Origin: Pelargonium cotyledonis
Lineage: Eukaryota > Streptophyta > Magnoliopsida > Geraniales > Geraniaceae
DNA length: 64,000 nt
Assembly: GCA_036897625.1 (NCBI GenBank)
Contig: JAYMTA010000007.1
Coordinates: 1 to 64,000 of the forward strand
Direction: 5' to 3'
The notes below the pieces were generated by a model, which was not told the origin of the DNA, ran no database searches, and was given only the letters and a program-made list of their open reading frames with translations. Positions within the stretch are counted from its first letter, which is position 1; the number at the start of each line of letters is the position of its first letter. Made by a program: the position numbers and the translations under genes. Shown here piece by piece: positions 12,701 through 26,250 of the stretch.

Positions 12701-15700
12701 CTTATACATGCCTATGAAAGTCTCATAAGGAGTATATTATAGCTCTTAAGAAAAACAGCTGGTATAGATATGGGTAAGAATCAAGGTAAGCAGAAATACA
12801 AAGTAAGAAGTTTAGAAAGGAGGATATAAATTACTAAAGAACTTATAGATATAGATAGATATAGAACCCCAATACTTGCTCCTTGTGAGGAACATGTTGG
12901 AGATTACTAGAACTCACTATAGAGGTTAAAATTATATAGCATATAGACATATCTCGCACAATATATGGTAGGCCCATAGAGTTCTGATGCAACCTATATA
13001 CATTTAGGAAAATACATAAAACTCTTGTGCATGTGCTTATACAAGATTTAAAACAAATTCTTTTATAGAAAATCTAAATAGAGATATATACAATAGTTAA
13101 CTTTTAACAGCCTAGAATTTTACTAAAAGCTTCTGAGTCCAAAGACAAGGGAATCGTTTTAACTAGGATCCAATTGATTCTGAAAGGGACTGAGATAGCC
13201 ACAGACGACTAGAAGCGAATGCTTGTTCAAAAGGCAATCCGCTGTTGTAGAACGGGAGTCCCAGCATTCTTCTAAAAAAAATAGAATCTAATTTAGTTGC
13301 CCCCGTTTTGATGTTATAAATGATACCTATTAAAGTTGTCCTTTTACAATAAGTAGTTTAATTGTTTAGATAATGGGACCCTTTTTCAAACTTATTTCTC
13401 TGATTTTTAGAGTAAGGGCTACCTATGGTTTACTTCGTACAAATGTATTAACTAACTTTCAATACCCAAGGTTAATTTCATTTTAATAGAAAGAATTCTT
13501 TTAAGTTTTCTGAGATCCCTTTAAGATCATCATAAATATAAAACACTGGGCACGCTAGTCTAGTATATTAATTAGATTAGCACTAGAATAATAATTATTT
13601 ATAAAGTAGTTAAAACCCTTTTTTACTAGTAACTAAGAGTTCTTGAACATACGGATATCCCTTCCTTCAAGGAGCCCTAAGAGTAAGATACAGACTAAGA
13701 ATATAGCTATGAATAAGAAACAGGGTAAGCTCAGGAGTAAGAAATTGAAGGGATTTAGTTTAGTAGTGAGTAGGTAAAATCCAGGGTATAATTAGAGTGA
13801 GGTAGGTATGAAACAAGGGATACAGAAAGTAGATAGTATACAGAAAACAGCAAAGTAAGAAGTAGATCGAGAGATATATTCGCATATTTCCTAGTCTATT
13901 AGGGGCGCTATGGTACTTGAACTCATGTTTTGTCTGGCAGCTCTTATAGAGGAAGTTAAGGCTGAATATAACATAACCAACCGGAGAATTTAGGTGCTTG
14001 CTAACCGCCTTTTATAAGGTATTTAAGAAATAGAGGTTAGCTATAATATTCGATACCTTTACTTATAGACTGAAGGCTCTCTTGAGGATTTAAAGAGAAT
14101 AAGTATCTACTCGCGCTTGAAATTAAGGATTCGCGGGATTTCTAAAATTGCTGTATTTACCAAAAGCTTGACTCCTTGACAGAATTTGGACCAATGAAAT
14201 ACTTAATTAACTAGTCATAAAACATAACTAACCCTTACTGCATACCCTTCATTGGAAAGAATATCTGAATCCCTTATTAGAAATGAAATGGATTCAGTTT
14301 GTTCCAAGAGTAAATCGAGCGTAAACTAGCATACTTCCTGCAAATTTTCGAAGTGAGACATCGCGTAAATACCAAATAAAAAAGTGATTTTTAAAGTGGC
14401 TTTCTTACAGGATTGATCCGTTCCTATAGGAAATTTAAGTAAGTAGAGTGTGTTGGAAATTTCAATCTTGTAAAGGGATTCTTGGTATTAATAAGTGTCC
14501 TTTATACTCTATAAGGGGATGGGGGGAGCCTTAAAACAGTTTTTCATGAGAGGTCCTTTTATTTCTGCTGTCTTTCTAGCTTGGGTTCTATAATAAGGAT
14601 TCTGAAAATGGAGATACATATTATATAACTACTCCTTTAGGTTTAAAAAGGGGTCACCTATAAATATTCATAGATCTTTAATGAAATTGTTTAATCTTTT
14701 AAAAACTTAGATTTTGCCTCGTTATTTAATACGTCGATAAGAAAGCATTCTTAAGTATAACTCCATGTAAGTCTAAATTTTAAGCCCCTTACGTCAAAAG
14801 AAGTCTCTTACTACAAAACCTGTAGTAAAAGGGAATCCACTGGTTAGTAGGAATATACACTTATCTAAAAGGGAGGCCTCTATCATAGGGATAAAAAGTA
14901 TATGTCCAATTGGCGCTTTAAGGCATTACATAATAAGAAGGAGGGATTTTTCAATTATTAAATTGAACTCCTTTATTTGTATAGAAACCTCATAATAAAT
15001 ACGAAATCAGAATTTGAAACATCATAGTGTTAAGGTGAGCTTTTTCCTAATACGAATCCTTTACAGATTTAATGTGTAGCAGATTGGCTGAAGGATGCGG
15101 TGCTCCTAGCCCGAGTAATTAAAACTTCTTTTTTTCATGAAGACGTCTATCCCGATTTCTACTTATGAAACTTAATTCATTCTTTGGCGAGTCCATTATT
15201 AGGTATACATACCGTTTAGACGGTTTTCAGTGTTTCTATTTACTCTATTTACTAAGGAGCCTTATATTAACTCTACCGAATTGAAACATCTGGATCCACA
15301 AAAAGGAGCCCTTAATTGGGGGAGTTTCTGACTCTAAAATAGGTTTCAGGATTCCAAAGGAGTGTGTGATCAGTTTAGTGGAGAAGAAGAAAATTTTTAG
15401 TCTATTAACCTGATTCTCAGTTAAAGGGGTTTCTTCCTACTACAAGTAAAATAGTTTAGGAATCACGGACTTGCTTTGGAAAAGAATATTACTTCAAAGA
15501 GCAGAACTTTTTGCGGCATTCTGAAAAAGACGAGATAGCATGATCAAGAATAGGAATAGAAAAGCTTTAAGAGGATTCAAACCTATTCCTTTACGGACTT
15601 TAATTCCAAAAAACTTACTTCATTGGATCATGAAGATAAGGAAACAACCTGTCTTAGTCGCCTTTAAAATGCAAACCCTGCTTAGATTGTAGAGTGTCCT

Positions 15701-17884
15701 TTTTCTTTTACAGGTAAAGGAATTCATGAATTAAGGGTAAGTAAGAACTAAGATCCAGCATAGATTTTGGGAAAAGAGAAACCTCCTTATTGTTCTACTC
15801 GTTTTAAATTCTCCGGGACCGAGAAATTGAAAAGAAGAAAGCCCATATCAAAGGCATAAAAATTTACTTTAGATAAAACAAATTGTATAGCTACTAAAAG
15901 CGAACTAAAACTACGGATTCTATAATATACAACACAGAAAAGCTTTATATTCCCAATGTACCCTCTCTAATAGAGAAAGTGCCTATAACCCCGGCCAGGA
16001 TGAAGACAAAACCTTAGGCCCAATTGTCCCGCTTTTCTTGGACCTGCGCTTGCCCCACGTGGCATAGGAAAGTTTGAGAGTAAACCTTATCTAACGTTAA
16101 CCTAGGTATGTTTTCTTAATTTCTTGTATAAAAAACCTGGAAGACTTTTTCACTTGAACAGAGGGCCCCGCTACGAGTTGACTGGAGAATTTTATTCCAA
16201 GTCTTTCTGTATTTGTGTTAAAGCTTTGTAGTAATTGAAGCTAATCCACATTTAGGGATTGGTAGTCAGCACCTCTACTTTTGATAGAGAATCTCTTTTA
16301 GTTACAGTACACTTTTATAAAAATATGTACGAATTTCTTAACGATAGGTATTTTTTCAAAAGAAGTTTAGCATTAGGAAGAAATTTGACTCGCTTATAGC
16401 TCAAAGGCGCTTTAAGGGTATAAGTAGAGGTAAGCGCTAGGCAGTCTAGGAGTGTTTTTTCTAGCTAGCGTAATTTATTTGGAATGTATTTACAAGTATA
16501 ATAGGATATAGGCAATTTGGCTACTTCCCGAGGTCGTCCCGAATCTCTCAATATCAATAAAAAAGCAGAAAGATACTCACCCAAGTCTCGAAATGACTTT
16601 TGTATGTTGGAATTTCTCTATATTAGGCACTCCTTTTTTACTTCACCCGGAAAGGTAAGAGCTTAGCAAAGTATTCTTATTATGTGTTATATACATCAGT
16701 GTCACTCTACTCTCTTAGTCTCTATAGAAATATATTAAGCAAATTACTTCCGATATTCCCTATTAGTTTCACTAGTTGCTCTTTTTATTTTAGCAGTTAT
16801 AATTATATGGATTCTTAAATAAAAGCATTCCGGAAAGGGGGAATTCCAAAAGACTACCCGAGACTTTAGGGTTAAGTCTTTCTACTGTATAAGATATCTA
16901 CTACAAAATTTCTATTGTCCAAGTATATAAATTCGGGGCTTCCTATGTTATTTGTATCTTTACGAGTATAGAATTTGACTTATAGGAAAGTTCCTTGGTA
17001 TTTACCCTAGCTTTTGTTCTAAAGAGATTCCTTTTACTCTTATTAAATCCCTCTAAACCTCTCACAAGGAGGGGGCCTTTTAGTCAAGTAAAGAGAAACC
17101 ATGTTATCCTACGAAGTGAAAGATTGATAAATAAAGGAACTCACTTACATACTTCCTTTTATAAAGATTACTAGACTGATAAAAGAAGCTTTTATTACTA
17201 GGAATCTAATTAACACGAAAGATATAATTCAGATTTAGTCCACACTCAGGGTACCGTATCCCCTTAATTTTACATACAAGTCAAACTTCTCGTAAAATTC
17301 CTCTGTACTTTTTGTTTAGCGAAAGCTTCTTTATATTTATAGGTGTAGTCTTTTTCTTTACCCTTACACCAAACCTTGGCAGAGATATAAGAGTTCCATA
17401 AGGAGACTATTCCCTGAGGCATACCTACCCAAAAAACTCTTTTCCTAAGCTTTGTTCTGTAAAAACCCTTTATGGACCCCTCCTTTCTTTCTACCTAAGT
17501 CTTTCCGAATATAGTTTTTCGGGATTAGAGAGGAATAAGGGCTTAAGATCTCCTTATTTAGGGTTCTTATCCAGGGTTTTGAGCAGAAAGTGTATAACAC
17601 AAGGATCTCAAGGGCTTGCAAAAGTGCATAAGTCTGCTTCTAGGAGCCCTCAAGATTAGTTGTGTACTTTTTACTCCTAATTTTAAGGGAGTTGCAGAAA
17701 AGAAGTAAGAGGTCAGTTTTTCTTACAAATTTCAATATCCTTTTTATTTCTTATTGGTTACCGAATTTACTATACTAACGACTAATAACTACGAATACCT
17801 ATTCCCGGAAAGTTGATAATATAAATGTTTACGAAAAACAGGGTGATCACAAAATCATTTACATAGAAAAAATCTAAAATCTCG
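9741..17884. other. Gene-free stretch
   Basis: The only frame of note is 85 codons at 12269-12526 (+), which starts with TTG and encodes a hydrophobic product (ILE/LEU/PHE-rich). This is what T-rich DNA yields by chance, and no family is recognised. A minus-strand T-arm-like fragment lies at about 13911-13945. Purine-rich patches with TAAG/AGTA words lie at about 12710-12870 and 13670-13870. GGATCC occurs at 11764, 12626, 13166 and 15292, and GGGCCC at 10860 and 16163. Confidence 0.55.
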
Positions 17885-17922
17885 ATACAATCTAGTATAC
17901 GCTCTTCCACTGAGTTAAAAGA
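17885..17922 (-). pseudogene. 5' fragment of a plastid tRNA-Thr-like gene
   Basis: Read on the minus strand from 17922, TTTTAACTCAGTGGAAGAGCGTA closely follows the first third of plastid-type tRNA-Thr(GGU), whose acceptor end and D arm read CTTTTAACTCAGTGG and then TAGAGTAACG from memory. The similarity ends before the anticodon and no T arm follows. It is best read as a truncated tRNA-derived fragment. Other tRNAs with an AACTCAGTGG D arm are possible. Confidence 0.35.
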
Positions 17923-20900
17923 ATAATATGGGATAGAGCAAACCCATCTGAAGTAAGAACAACAAGGGTTCTCTATATAGATATAGCACTTGATTTAGTT
18001 TATTTTAAAATAAGTAATGAGCAACCTACACAGAAACTATTTTACAGAAATATTACCTACTTTCCTTCTTGTGGTTAACCTCAGAACGTTTACTACAAGC
18101 TTAATGATATCCCGTCCTAAGCTAAGTACCCCTTTGGGGTTATTAAAAAAGTTGAAATATTAAAGAAAGAGTATCACTTTAGTTTTATCTACACATACTT
18201 GGAATTTTTTAGGAATACAGATTCCTGCCAGAGTTGTGGTAGCATTAGTTCCAAGCTTTTTACTATTCTTGTATCTAAACTAAATGCGGCTCCGCCCCGA
18301 AAAGGAAGTTCCTTAATAGATATCCGTACTTGTATAAGTAGTAAAATGCTTGTAAAGCTCTCCAGTTATACCTTGAATATATCCAACGACCATACCTACG
18401 CAGCCTCTACCCTAAGTTATCTTTTTACTAAGAGTTTTTTCCAACTAAGTTAAATTAAAATATTTTAAATACCGGGCTCCTTCCTATTAGTTTAGTAGTA
18501 TATCCTGACAACTGTACTCTTTTTAATTAACTTTTTATATGCAGGACCGAAGGTCAGAGCCATTCCTGTTGCGATACTGTTAGGGCACCCCTCACTCTCG
18601 GGCGAATGGGACATTTGGCATAACTATATATGAGATATACTAAAGAAGTGAGATTCTTACTTCTAAAATTTCCTTATAATCCAAAGTAAGTCTTGGCATA
18701 GGTAAATATGGACCGGATCCTACAAAAAATGTTCCTTGTTAGGCTCTTGCTCAGGTAAATCTAAGATAAATTATGGCGTCTACTCCTGGAAATTTTTCCT
18801 GTACAGTAGTTAAGTAGTTCCTTTTGAGAGTTCCTTATAGTTATAGGGGTGAACCCTCGAGTTTGTAATATAAGCTATGGGGCAGTAAGTAAACTCCTTT
18901 TACTTTTAGTGTAGAGTAATCAGATAAGGACCAGGATTCTGTCTTATTTTTTAGTATTCAAGTTTCTTAAGGTATGCCTTACTTGTAAAATACAGTCCTA
19001 ACTAAATCATTAATCTGAAGTGTTTGCGAGTATTCCACCAGTCGAAAAGAGAAATACTAATGAGTCTCATTCAAAATGACAGGTGATACAAAGGAGGCCT
19101 CTTAAATAGTTTTTTAGTTCTAATTAGTGCAAGGAAGGAGTAGCTGAGAGCGTTCTCTAATGATAAGTTTAATAAAAGAAAGTTTAAGGTGCTTTATAAT
19201 AAACTAAACTTAGTTGTTCGCACAGGGTTCCTAGTTAATATCAATGAATAAGGATATATGCTTACTCAGGAAAAGGCCCCGTTCATTATTTATTCTGTAA
19301 TTCCTATTTTAAAGGGTTTCTTTTTAGCTTTACGAAATGTTATATATATCAACCCTAGATTACTAGATACCGGATCCCTATAAGGGACACACCTTATATT
19401 ATATCTCCCTTTCTGCTACTATTAGGCCTACGAACTCTATCCATATAGAACCGTAGAATATCCTTTCACTTCAGGTTTAGTTTTTAACAAAAAGACAATA
19501 ACTCAAGAGAAAGCTTATTTCTGGGAAAGATGCCCTCGAAATTCAATAAAAAAGAAAGGATGCGGAGTCCCTTGAATCCGAGGAGAATCTTAAAGTTTAT
19601 TGCCGAGAAAGCTTAACAAATTCGAAAGGACTTCCTCTTTGACAGAGAGAAATATCTACTTTCAAAAGGATTCAATTTAATTACTAAAACGTTTTAACAA
19701 CAAATTAAAACCAGTAACGGGAACACCAAACTTCTATAGCTAAAGCCGGGGGACTACAGACCGGAGTTTTCCAAGGCATTTAAGTAAGGACGGACTCCTT
19801 TGTGTATATAGGATTAAAAGGGTCTACTGTCCTTTTGCCTGTAAATGAAGTCAATTATACTAGCTTAAGTAATTAAACATCTCGAAACTAAAACTACTAT
19901 TTAGGATAGCTTAAAAACAGCTTGCTTACTAAGACCGAATCGAAGGTATTATCCCTAAAAAAAATTACAATAACCTAACTAATAACTAATAAGAGTTCCC
20001 GATTCTAAGCTTTATACATAGTCGATAAAGATAGAGAAAGCACTCCCGTAAGGAAGGATCCTATTCATAAAATAATATTAATCTTAACACTACAAACGTT
20101 CCCGTGTAACTCATCAATTAATTTAGTAATGGAGTCCTACCCTCGTAATCATTGAGACTTCAAAGTGTATTTTTGCCCGACACATAAAGAAGAAGAAAAT
20201 ATTCGTCAATAACTCAAAATCCGCGAGAACCTTAATTTTATGATTAAAGGCACTTAGATGAGGAATTAAAAAAGACCGAGCTAAAGTCCTTATTCCATAA
20301 ATGGAGTATGAAAGAGACATTTCAAAGTTCATCGGAAATCCTTAGAGTATCCCGATTTTGGATAAGATAAACGTTTACAAACTATGAGATTAATATACCA
20401 AAATTCTATAAATTGGTTCTTAACTACGTCTCGACTTCTAAATTATTATAAGTCCGACCTAGAAATCCATTGGATTTAACTAAAGTTGTATTAAACGGGT
20501 GTCTTGCCGAAAGTAATAAAAAGAGTTAACTCTACTACCCAGGCTCCTGGAGCAAATCCTATTATAGATTCCTATATTTATCTTCAGATTTTCGTGATAC
20601 GACCCTAAGATTTTGTTATGGATTTCTAATAGGGGATTCCTTTTTAATTAAGGGTTTCGGTTCTTGGTTGGGGTTAAAGTAGTTCGAATCAAGTAATTTA
20701 CATCGAATCTACTTTTATAAGAGCAAGATTATAAGAATAGTCCTATTCGACTTTGGAGGCTTACGCGGAACAAAATAAGAAAAATATTATATATATATAT
20801 ATATGTGTGATAAATGATTTGACTTTTGAGAAATTGACAGTTCAATTGAGCTACTTTTCCTTTAGATTCATTTTTAAAAGCGAGTTTTGGGTCATTTGAT

Positions 20901-21880
20901 AATATGAAAATTCCATACCCTTAGGGCCCCCGCCGCACAAGTCACCGTCACCCATAAGAACTAATTGGGGCAAAGCTGAAGAGTTGTTGTTGTCAAAAAG
21001 CGTATCCCCGAGTTAAGTCAATCTGAACTTGTCTATAGTTTTTATATCCTTAACGAATAAAGCCCTTAAAAGTACTTGCGTTATACCTTAGCTTATATCT
21101 TTTCCAGAGGGATATAACAACTTTATTTAATATAGGATCCATTTAGAGTTTTTGACTTGCACTTAGAAGACCTCTGAGTACCGGTCTCTCTAATAAAGAG
21201 CTTCCCTCGAGTAGGGGGCTCCATCTAAAGAAAGGAAGTAAGACTTCTCTATAACTAGTGAAATTTACACTATAAAAACTAACTAAAGAATTCCTTTTTT
21301 CCGAGGATAGAACTTTTCTTTGGGTTTAAAATTAAGTTTCAATCTAGTAAAGTACTGCCCTATTTGCACGAATTTAAAAGTACTTAAATTCTGAAAAAAG
21401 TCAAAGAGGCTAGAAACAAGACTACAAATTAATATACGGGTGAGTACTATCTTCTCTCAAGGTTTTACTACCAATAAAATACAGATCTCAAAAATCTAAG
21501 CAATCCATACTATCCAAACTCAGGTATTGGAAAAGGGACCCCATTATAAAGGGATTCTTAAGTTCTTTTTCATTCTCAAACCTAAACCAGATACTAAATT
21601 ACCCTTCTGCGGCTTTAAGCCTTACCTTTTCGGTTAGGATGCTCGTATAGAAATTTCTTTAATCTAGCAGTATATGCGCTATTTGTTTTGTTTCCAGTTT
21701 ATGAGTCGGATATGTTAGTTACTGAATTTAGTTAATTTCCGTTCACGTTATTAATCCGACACCCTACTTTCAAAGAACTACTACTATCTCGACTAAACCT
21801 AGGACCTCCCCCTTGCTTTTTAGATCCTTACGATCCTACCTATGTGTTTCTCTAAACAGATACTTTAATCTTCTATCGAG
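17923..21880. other. Gene-free stretch
   Basis: An 84-codon plus frame (18199-18453) and a 69-codon minus frame (20123-20332) are present, without recognisable motifs. An alternating AT run of eight units sits at 20789-20804. GGATCC palindromes occur at 18715, 19372, 20056 and 21135, and GGGCCC at 20924. Confidence 0.55.
20789..20804. repeat. (AT)8 dinucleotide run
   Basis: Sixteen uninterrupted bases of alternating A and T, followed by GTGTGA. A simple microsatellite in non-coding DNA. Confidence 0.9.
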
Positions 21881-21947
21881 AAGCCCTTTTGAACCACTGA
21901 CATACTTATTCATATACAAGTGCTCTACCACCGGATTCTTGCCGCCA
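21881..21947 (-). pseudogene. tRNA-like sequence, degenerate, identity unclear
   Basis: On the minus strand from about 21947 the order is GGCGGCAAGAATC, then GGTGGTAGAGCA (D loop and 3' D stem), then a 5-bp anticodon stem (ACTTG pairing with TAAGT, one wobble) closing an 8-base loop TATATGAA, then GTCAGTGGTTCAAAAGG as T arm. This is the usual tRNA order and spacing. The loop has one extra base, so the anticodon is ambiguous (ATG or a neighbouring triplet). The 3' T-stem strand and the acceptor do not pair. It looks like a decayed tRNA gene. Confidence 0.45.
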
Positions 21948-24036
21948 TTTATTCAGATAAGAAAGACATACTATTTAGCAAGATTCTAGATCTTGAACGA
22001 TTTCTTTCTATCTAAGTAATTCGGTTTTCGCGACATCCCTCGATTTATACTTGATTTATAAACGAATTTATCAAGACTTTTTGTCTTTACTTATAGTACC
22101 ACGAAATTTACCTACAAATATCTGTAGAGTGCTTCCGCGCATATTCAGAGGATCCTAAGTACTTATTCTCATTATTGTTAAGTATTTCCATTTGAGACAA
22201 GTTTTTGCAGGATATAGGGTATCCTTTTATATTACCTTTTTCATAAGGATTCTTTATCACATACAAGAACTCCAGTTGTATTCAAGGGCTTTTTTTGGAA
22301 TTGCTTTTTAACGTATTTTAGTCTTTTTACTAGGTATGGTAATAAGAGGGGCTACCAGGACCCGCTTTAGAAATTTGGGAAATAAAAGAGGTAGACTTTT
22401 TCTAACAAAAAAAGGGTAGTATTACTGGGAATATCCTGTGTTTTTACTGGCTAAGTTAAAGAGCTAATAAAATAAGAGTTTAGAGGCCCATATTAAGTAA
22501 GGGAAACCCTCAGTCCTGTCGGGTATGGGTGTACAGGAGTTGCGTTTCAAAAACAAGGAGCAAATTAAAAACGGAAAAGTTAAAGTGAACCTCTTGAATA
22601 GGAAGTTTCTACAAATACCCAAATACCTTGTACTGTGTAAGTCAACCTCAAAAAATGTTTCACCTTAGCAACTTAGTTACATACTACAATTAAAAAGGAC
22701 TAAACTCTTATATACTTCCAACTATAATCTTGCTTGTGAGAGTTTGTTGTGTTCTTTCGACTCAGCTTTCGAAGTCATGTATAAAAGAGTATCTATAATT
22801 TTTAAGTAAGAGCATTTGAACCCATGAATTATGATTACGCTAAGACTTGGTTTACTAAGATAAAAACAGGTAGGGTTTGTACTTTATTACAAGAGGAGAG
22901 TTCTAATACTTAAACTACACTAAATAGGAGCTCTATTCTATATACGTTATTTGGAGACCTTTAAGCCTTCATTAATCCACGCGCATAGGTGATCTTTGTT
23001 TTAATTACTAATTAAATAGCTAGCCCGAAACCTCTCGCAAATTTTTCGGGGGGACGAAGCTAAGTGCAATTTGTTTCTTAAAAGTCCTATAGGAAGGTTA
23101 TATATAGCATAAGGGATTTAAGAGTTCCACAATAAGATAGCTTTTTATAAAAGAAATCTAAGTAACCCCTTTTTCCGCTCGTTCTTCGTATGAGTTACCT
23201 TGTCTTAGGTGTTGGCACTTGAAAATTAAAGAGTCAAGTATAACTTAAATATTCTTCGTTTTTCAGGGTATAAAATGGCCCTTTTAATAGGTTTTAACAG
23301 CAGTTCCTCGACGTACGTTTTTTGTACCTTTTCGGGATTCTCGTTCTTTATTCGAGTGTTTTTCTATATTCTCAACTTTGCCCAGTAAGACTTTATATTT
23401 CAGTTTCCTTAACCCCAAAAACCCGGGGTCTTTAGTCTGTCCTAGCGAAGTTCCACTTATTGCGTGTTTTCGTTTTATAGGGGACCTATAGACAAAGTAG
23501 TAGCTTTTTAGAAACAAAGAGAAAAGGCTTACCTTAGGATTTTTACAAGTTCAAAAGAATCTAAATTTGGGTTTCTTCACTTAGCGGCTCCCCTCAGGAT
23601 ATATAATACAAGGGGTTGAGTTTTTGCGGGGTATTCCTAAAATACAGCGAACTTCTCTATTAAATTTTAAGATCCTGTAATGATAAAGCTCGATTAGAGG
23701 CATAACTCTTTTTATCTTTTGAAAGTAGCCCATGGGAATTTGAAACAAACCCGTTAGACCGGGGAATCTTTGCTCTTTGAATTGAGGGATCCTTATAAGA
23801 ATTTTAGGAAGTGCTGCTTTATGTTTCAGTTTTAAACTAAGAATAGAATTACTCCAATGTGCAGCGTCTCTCTTTTATCTGCTTGCCGGAACACTCTCCT
23901 AGAATAGAAAAACTCCTTGTTGACTAGCTTTGGTAGCGAATGTAAGGATAAATACACTCGTAAAAATAGGGCGGGTCTTTATTAGATTAGTGTTACACAA
24001 AAGGGGGATACCGAGTAACCTTTATTGGTTAGTAGG
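21948..24036. other. Gene-free stretch
   Basis: A 77-codon minus frame (23284-23517) is the only frame listed and is unrecognised. A minus-strand T-arm-like sequence (TTCATGGGTTCAAATGCTCT) lies at about 22806-22828 with no convincing tRNA body. GGATCC occurs at 22150 and 23788. Confidence 0.5.
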
Positions 24037-24252
24037 TTAAGGTCTAATAAGTATACCTGATAGTACATACCACACACTATAACCCCAAATGACTTTGACT
24101 TTGTTTCTTTTCCTTGTTGCAGCATACCTTCTTGCTCGAGCTGTAGCCTTAGCCTGAGCCATAACCCTAGAAGCTGCTGCCAATGCCAAAGCTAGAGCCA
24201 TACCCATGACTGCCATAACCTGGAGATGAAGAGCCTGAGAGATCATACCCAT
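24037..24252 (-). other. 71-codon Ala/Arg-rich open frame, probably not a gene
   Basis: The minus-strand frame begins with ATG at 24252. Its residues ~13-45 are dominated by Ala, Met, Leu, Arg and Gln (for example ALALALAAASRVMAQAK). This comes from a short patch rich in GCT/GCC/GCA words, unlike the flanking A+T-rich DNA. A basic, alanine-rich stretch can look like a histone H1-like or targeting sequence, but the frame is short and ends in unrelated sequence, and the same bias appears in the other frames. I recognise no family. It is more likely low-complexity DNA than a gene. Confidence 0.15.
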
Positions 24253-24420
24253 GATAGCCTGGAGCTAATGGTGTTAATGGAGCTATTGTATTGTATTCAT
24301 AAGATAGAATAGTATAAGATAGTATAGGAGTATTATAGTTAGTTCTTATATTGTATTTAGATCCGTTTAGAATTACTTGTTCTAATTGTATCCTTTAGTA
24401 GCTGTATCTATAGTTTAAGA
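24253..24420. repeat. Low-complexity ATAGTA-rich patch
   Basis: The plus strand repeats words such as ATAAGATAG, ATAGTATA and TATTGTATT with small variations, most clearly at about 24285-24350. It continues the compositional change that begins at 24037. It looks like a decayed simple repeat. Confidence 0.5.
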
Positions 24421-24699
24421 ATTCCCTCTCTGTCCTCTTTGAGATCCTATTTGAAATCCTAAAGCTGGACATATAAAATAAAAGCAAACCTTCTCCTCTA
24501 TCCGTGCCAGATCCAGGAATAAAGAAGTACTTTCCCTTCAAATACTACCGATACCGATTTATCTGTTGAAATGCCAAAAAGCATAGAGCAATTACCCGAA
24601 ATGAACTTACTTCCTTTTAGATTACTTACTTTCCTAGAGTGGAAGCACTAACCAAAATAAGAAGTGACTCCTTGCCATTCCCGTAGCTTATAGGAGGAA

Positions 24700-26250
24700 A
24701 GACACTTAGAGGGCTATTGATAACTCATTCTTACCGACCCAGATCTTAGGGAGGTTAATCCCATATAGTTTCTTGAGGAGTATAGTCTATTTCCTTTACT
24801 TGTAGGAAGTCATTATATATTGTAGCTATGAATTTGGTAAAGCCTAGCTAGGAAAGTTGAAAAGATGCGAACTTTTTCTGCCTTATAATAGAAGAGTACC
24901 TATCTTTACACTATTTGTCATAAATGTCTAGCTTCGAAACGATAGAACGGAGTGGTTGGTACATGGTTTACGTTAAAGAATTGTAGCTCTTTCTGAGGTA
25001 TGTAAAGCAGTAAAGGTATAACTCTGATGTTTGTTCGTAAAGCACTAAGCAGCTATAGCAAATAATAGATAACCAGATTCTAGATTCTAAGCTGATAAGC
25101 CTGGTAAACAGGTCAAGGAATTTATTTAAGATAAGGAATTCCTGGTTTGAAAGTAGAGTAGATTCCTAGGAGTTCTGTTCTACTGGTGTTAAGGAGTAAT
25201 TCCATCTTTATATTTGGTTGTAAAGCAGATAATCCGATAATCCTAACAGAACCAAACTATAACACCTCTTGTCTTTGTATTCTTGAGAGTAGATTCCTTT
25301 GAAGTGCTTTCCTTGAAGAATATTCCGGGGCTTCCGATGCTTGAGATACCCTTAGTATTTTCCTTGAGGATAGAAAGTCTCTTAATTGTAGCTTTTGTTC
25401 TATCATAGCCGTTTCCTTAGATCCACTAGAAACCCTCTTACACTCACTATAGGAATTGTAACTATTTAGGAAGGAGTTCATTCTTAATCTTATTCCTGTA
25501 AGTTTCTTGAGGGACAGTTTACGACTAAGTAATAGATTCTCTTCAATCGGATATTTCTTCGTCAATGTTTTGCAAGGAGCTTATTAGATAGAGAGCTTTT
25601 GAGGATAATTGTGTAATTGTGTATAGCTGAGTTGTTGCTATTTAGGAAAGAGACTCAGCTTAGTTCCTGATATTAAGTGTAACTATTTGAGAAAGGTGTT
25701 TTGTCAAGGTCTCCAAAGGAAGAGTATTCAGGGGTTTCTTGGCTTCTGTACCGATCTAAGCGGATTGCAGGTGTTGCAGGACGAATTCCTTATCCTTACT
25801 TATCCTTAAAGAGTTCAAGTGTAGTTTAACAAGGTGAAATGAATGTCTTCCTGAGCTTATTAGGTGCTGCTAGTTCAAGATAATGTATTTCCTTTGTTGA
25901 GAGTACATTCCTAAAACCTAAAATAAGAGTTCTACTAGACTAGAGTTTAGTAGTTTATGAAGGAGTCAATGTATAGCCCGAGCTTATTAGTATTAGGTGT
26001 AGCTAAAGGACTCGAGAGAAATGGTTTCTTTAAAGCTAGGATAAGTTTAGATTAGATAGAGTGCTTATCCGATATACCAGTTTAAGCCGGTAAAGAAGTC
26101 TTAGATTTTGTATTCCAGGTTGTATTAGTTCTACTGCTAATTTAGGATAACAGATTCTTCTTTCTTTCTTAGAGAGCCCATCTGTTTAGCCGTGAGTTTT
26201 AGATATTTTGTATTCTAAGGTTTGTGAGGATTCCTAACTAACTAGAAATC
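24700..26250 (+). repeat. G+T-rich block with internal short repeats
   Basis: The plus strand is visibly enriched in G and T and lacks the A/T runs and GG..CC clusters of the surrounding DNA. The 11-mer GAGCTTATTAG occurs three times (25577-25587, 25853-25863, 25980-25990). A motif close to TAAGCCGGTAAAG appears near 25097 and 26073. The same motif occurs twice on the minus strand of the block at 50.7-52.03 kb, so the two may be distant copies of one element. A 102-codon minus frame (25257-25565), Ser/Lys/Arg-rich, lies inside and is unrecognised. No transposase or terminal repeats were seen. Confidence 0.4.

Noticed and set aside
15565-15595. Minus-strand AATAGGTTTGAATCC as a T arm
   Set aside because: The T-loop start is altered, and neither acceptor nor anticodon arm can be found; weaker than the fragments listed.
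24037-24252. Alanine- and arginine-rich frame as a histone-like or targeting peptide
   Set aside because: The bias comes from a short low-complexity DNA patch, the frame is only 71 codons, and its end is unrelated sequence.
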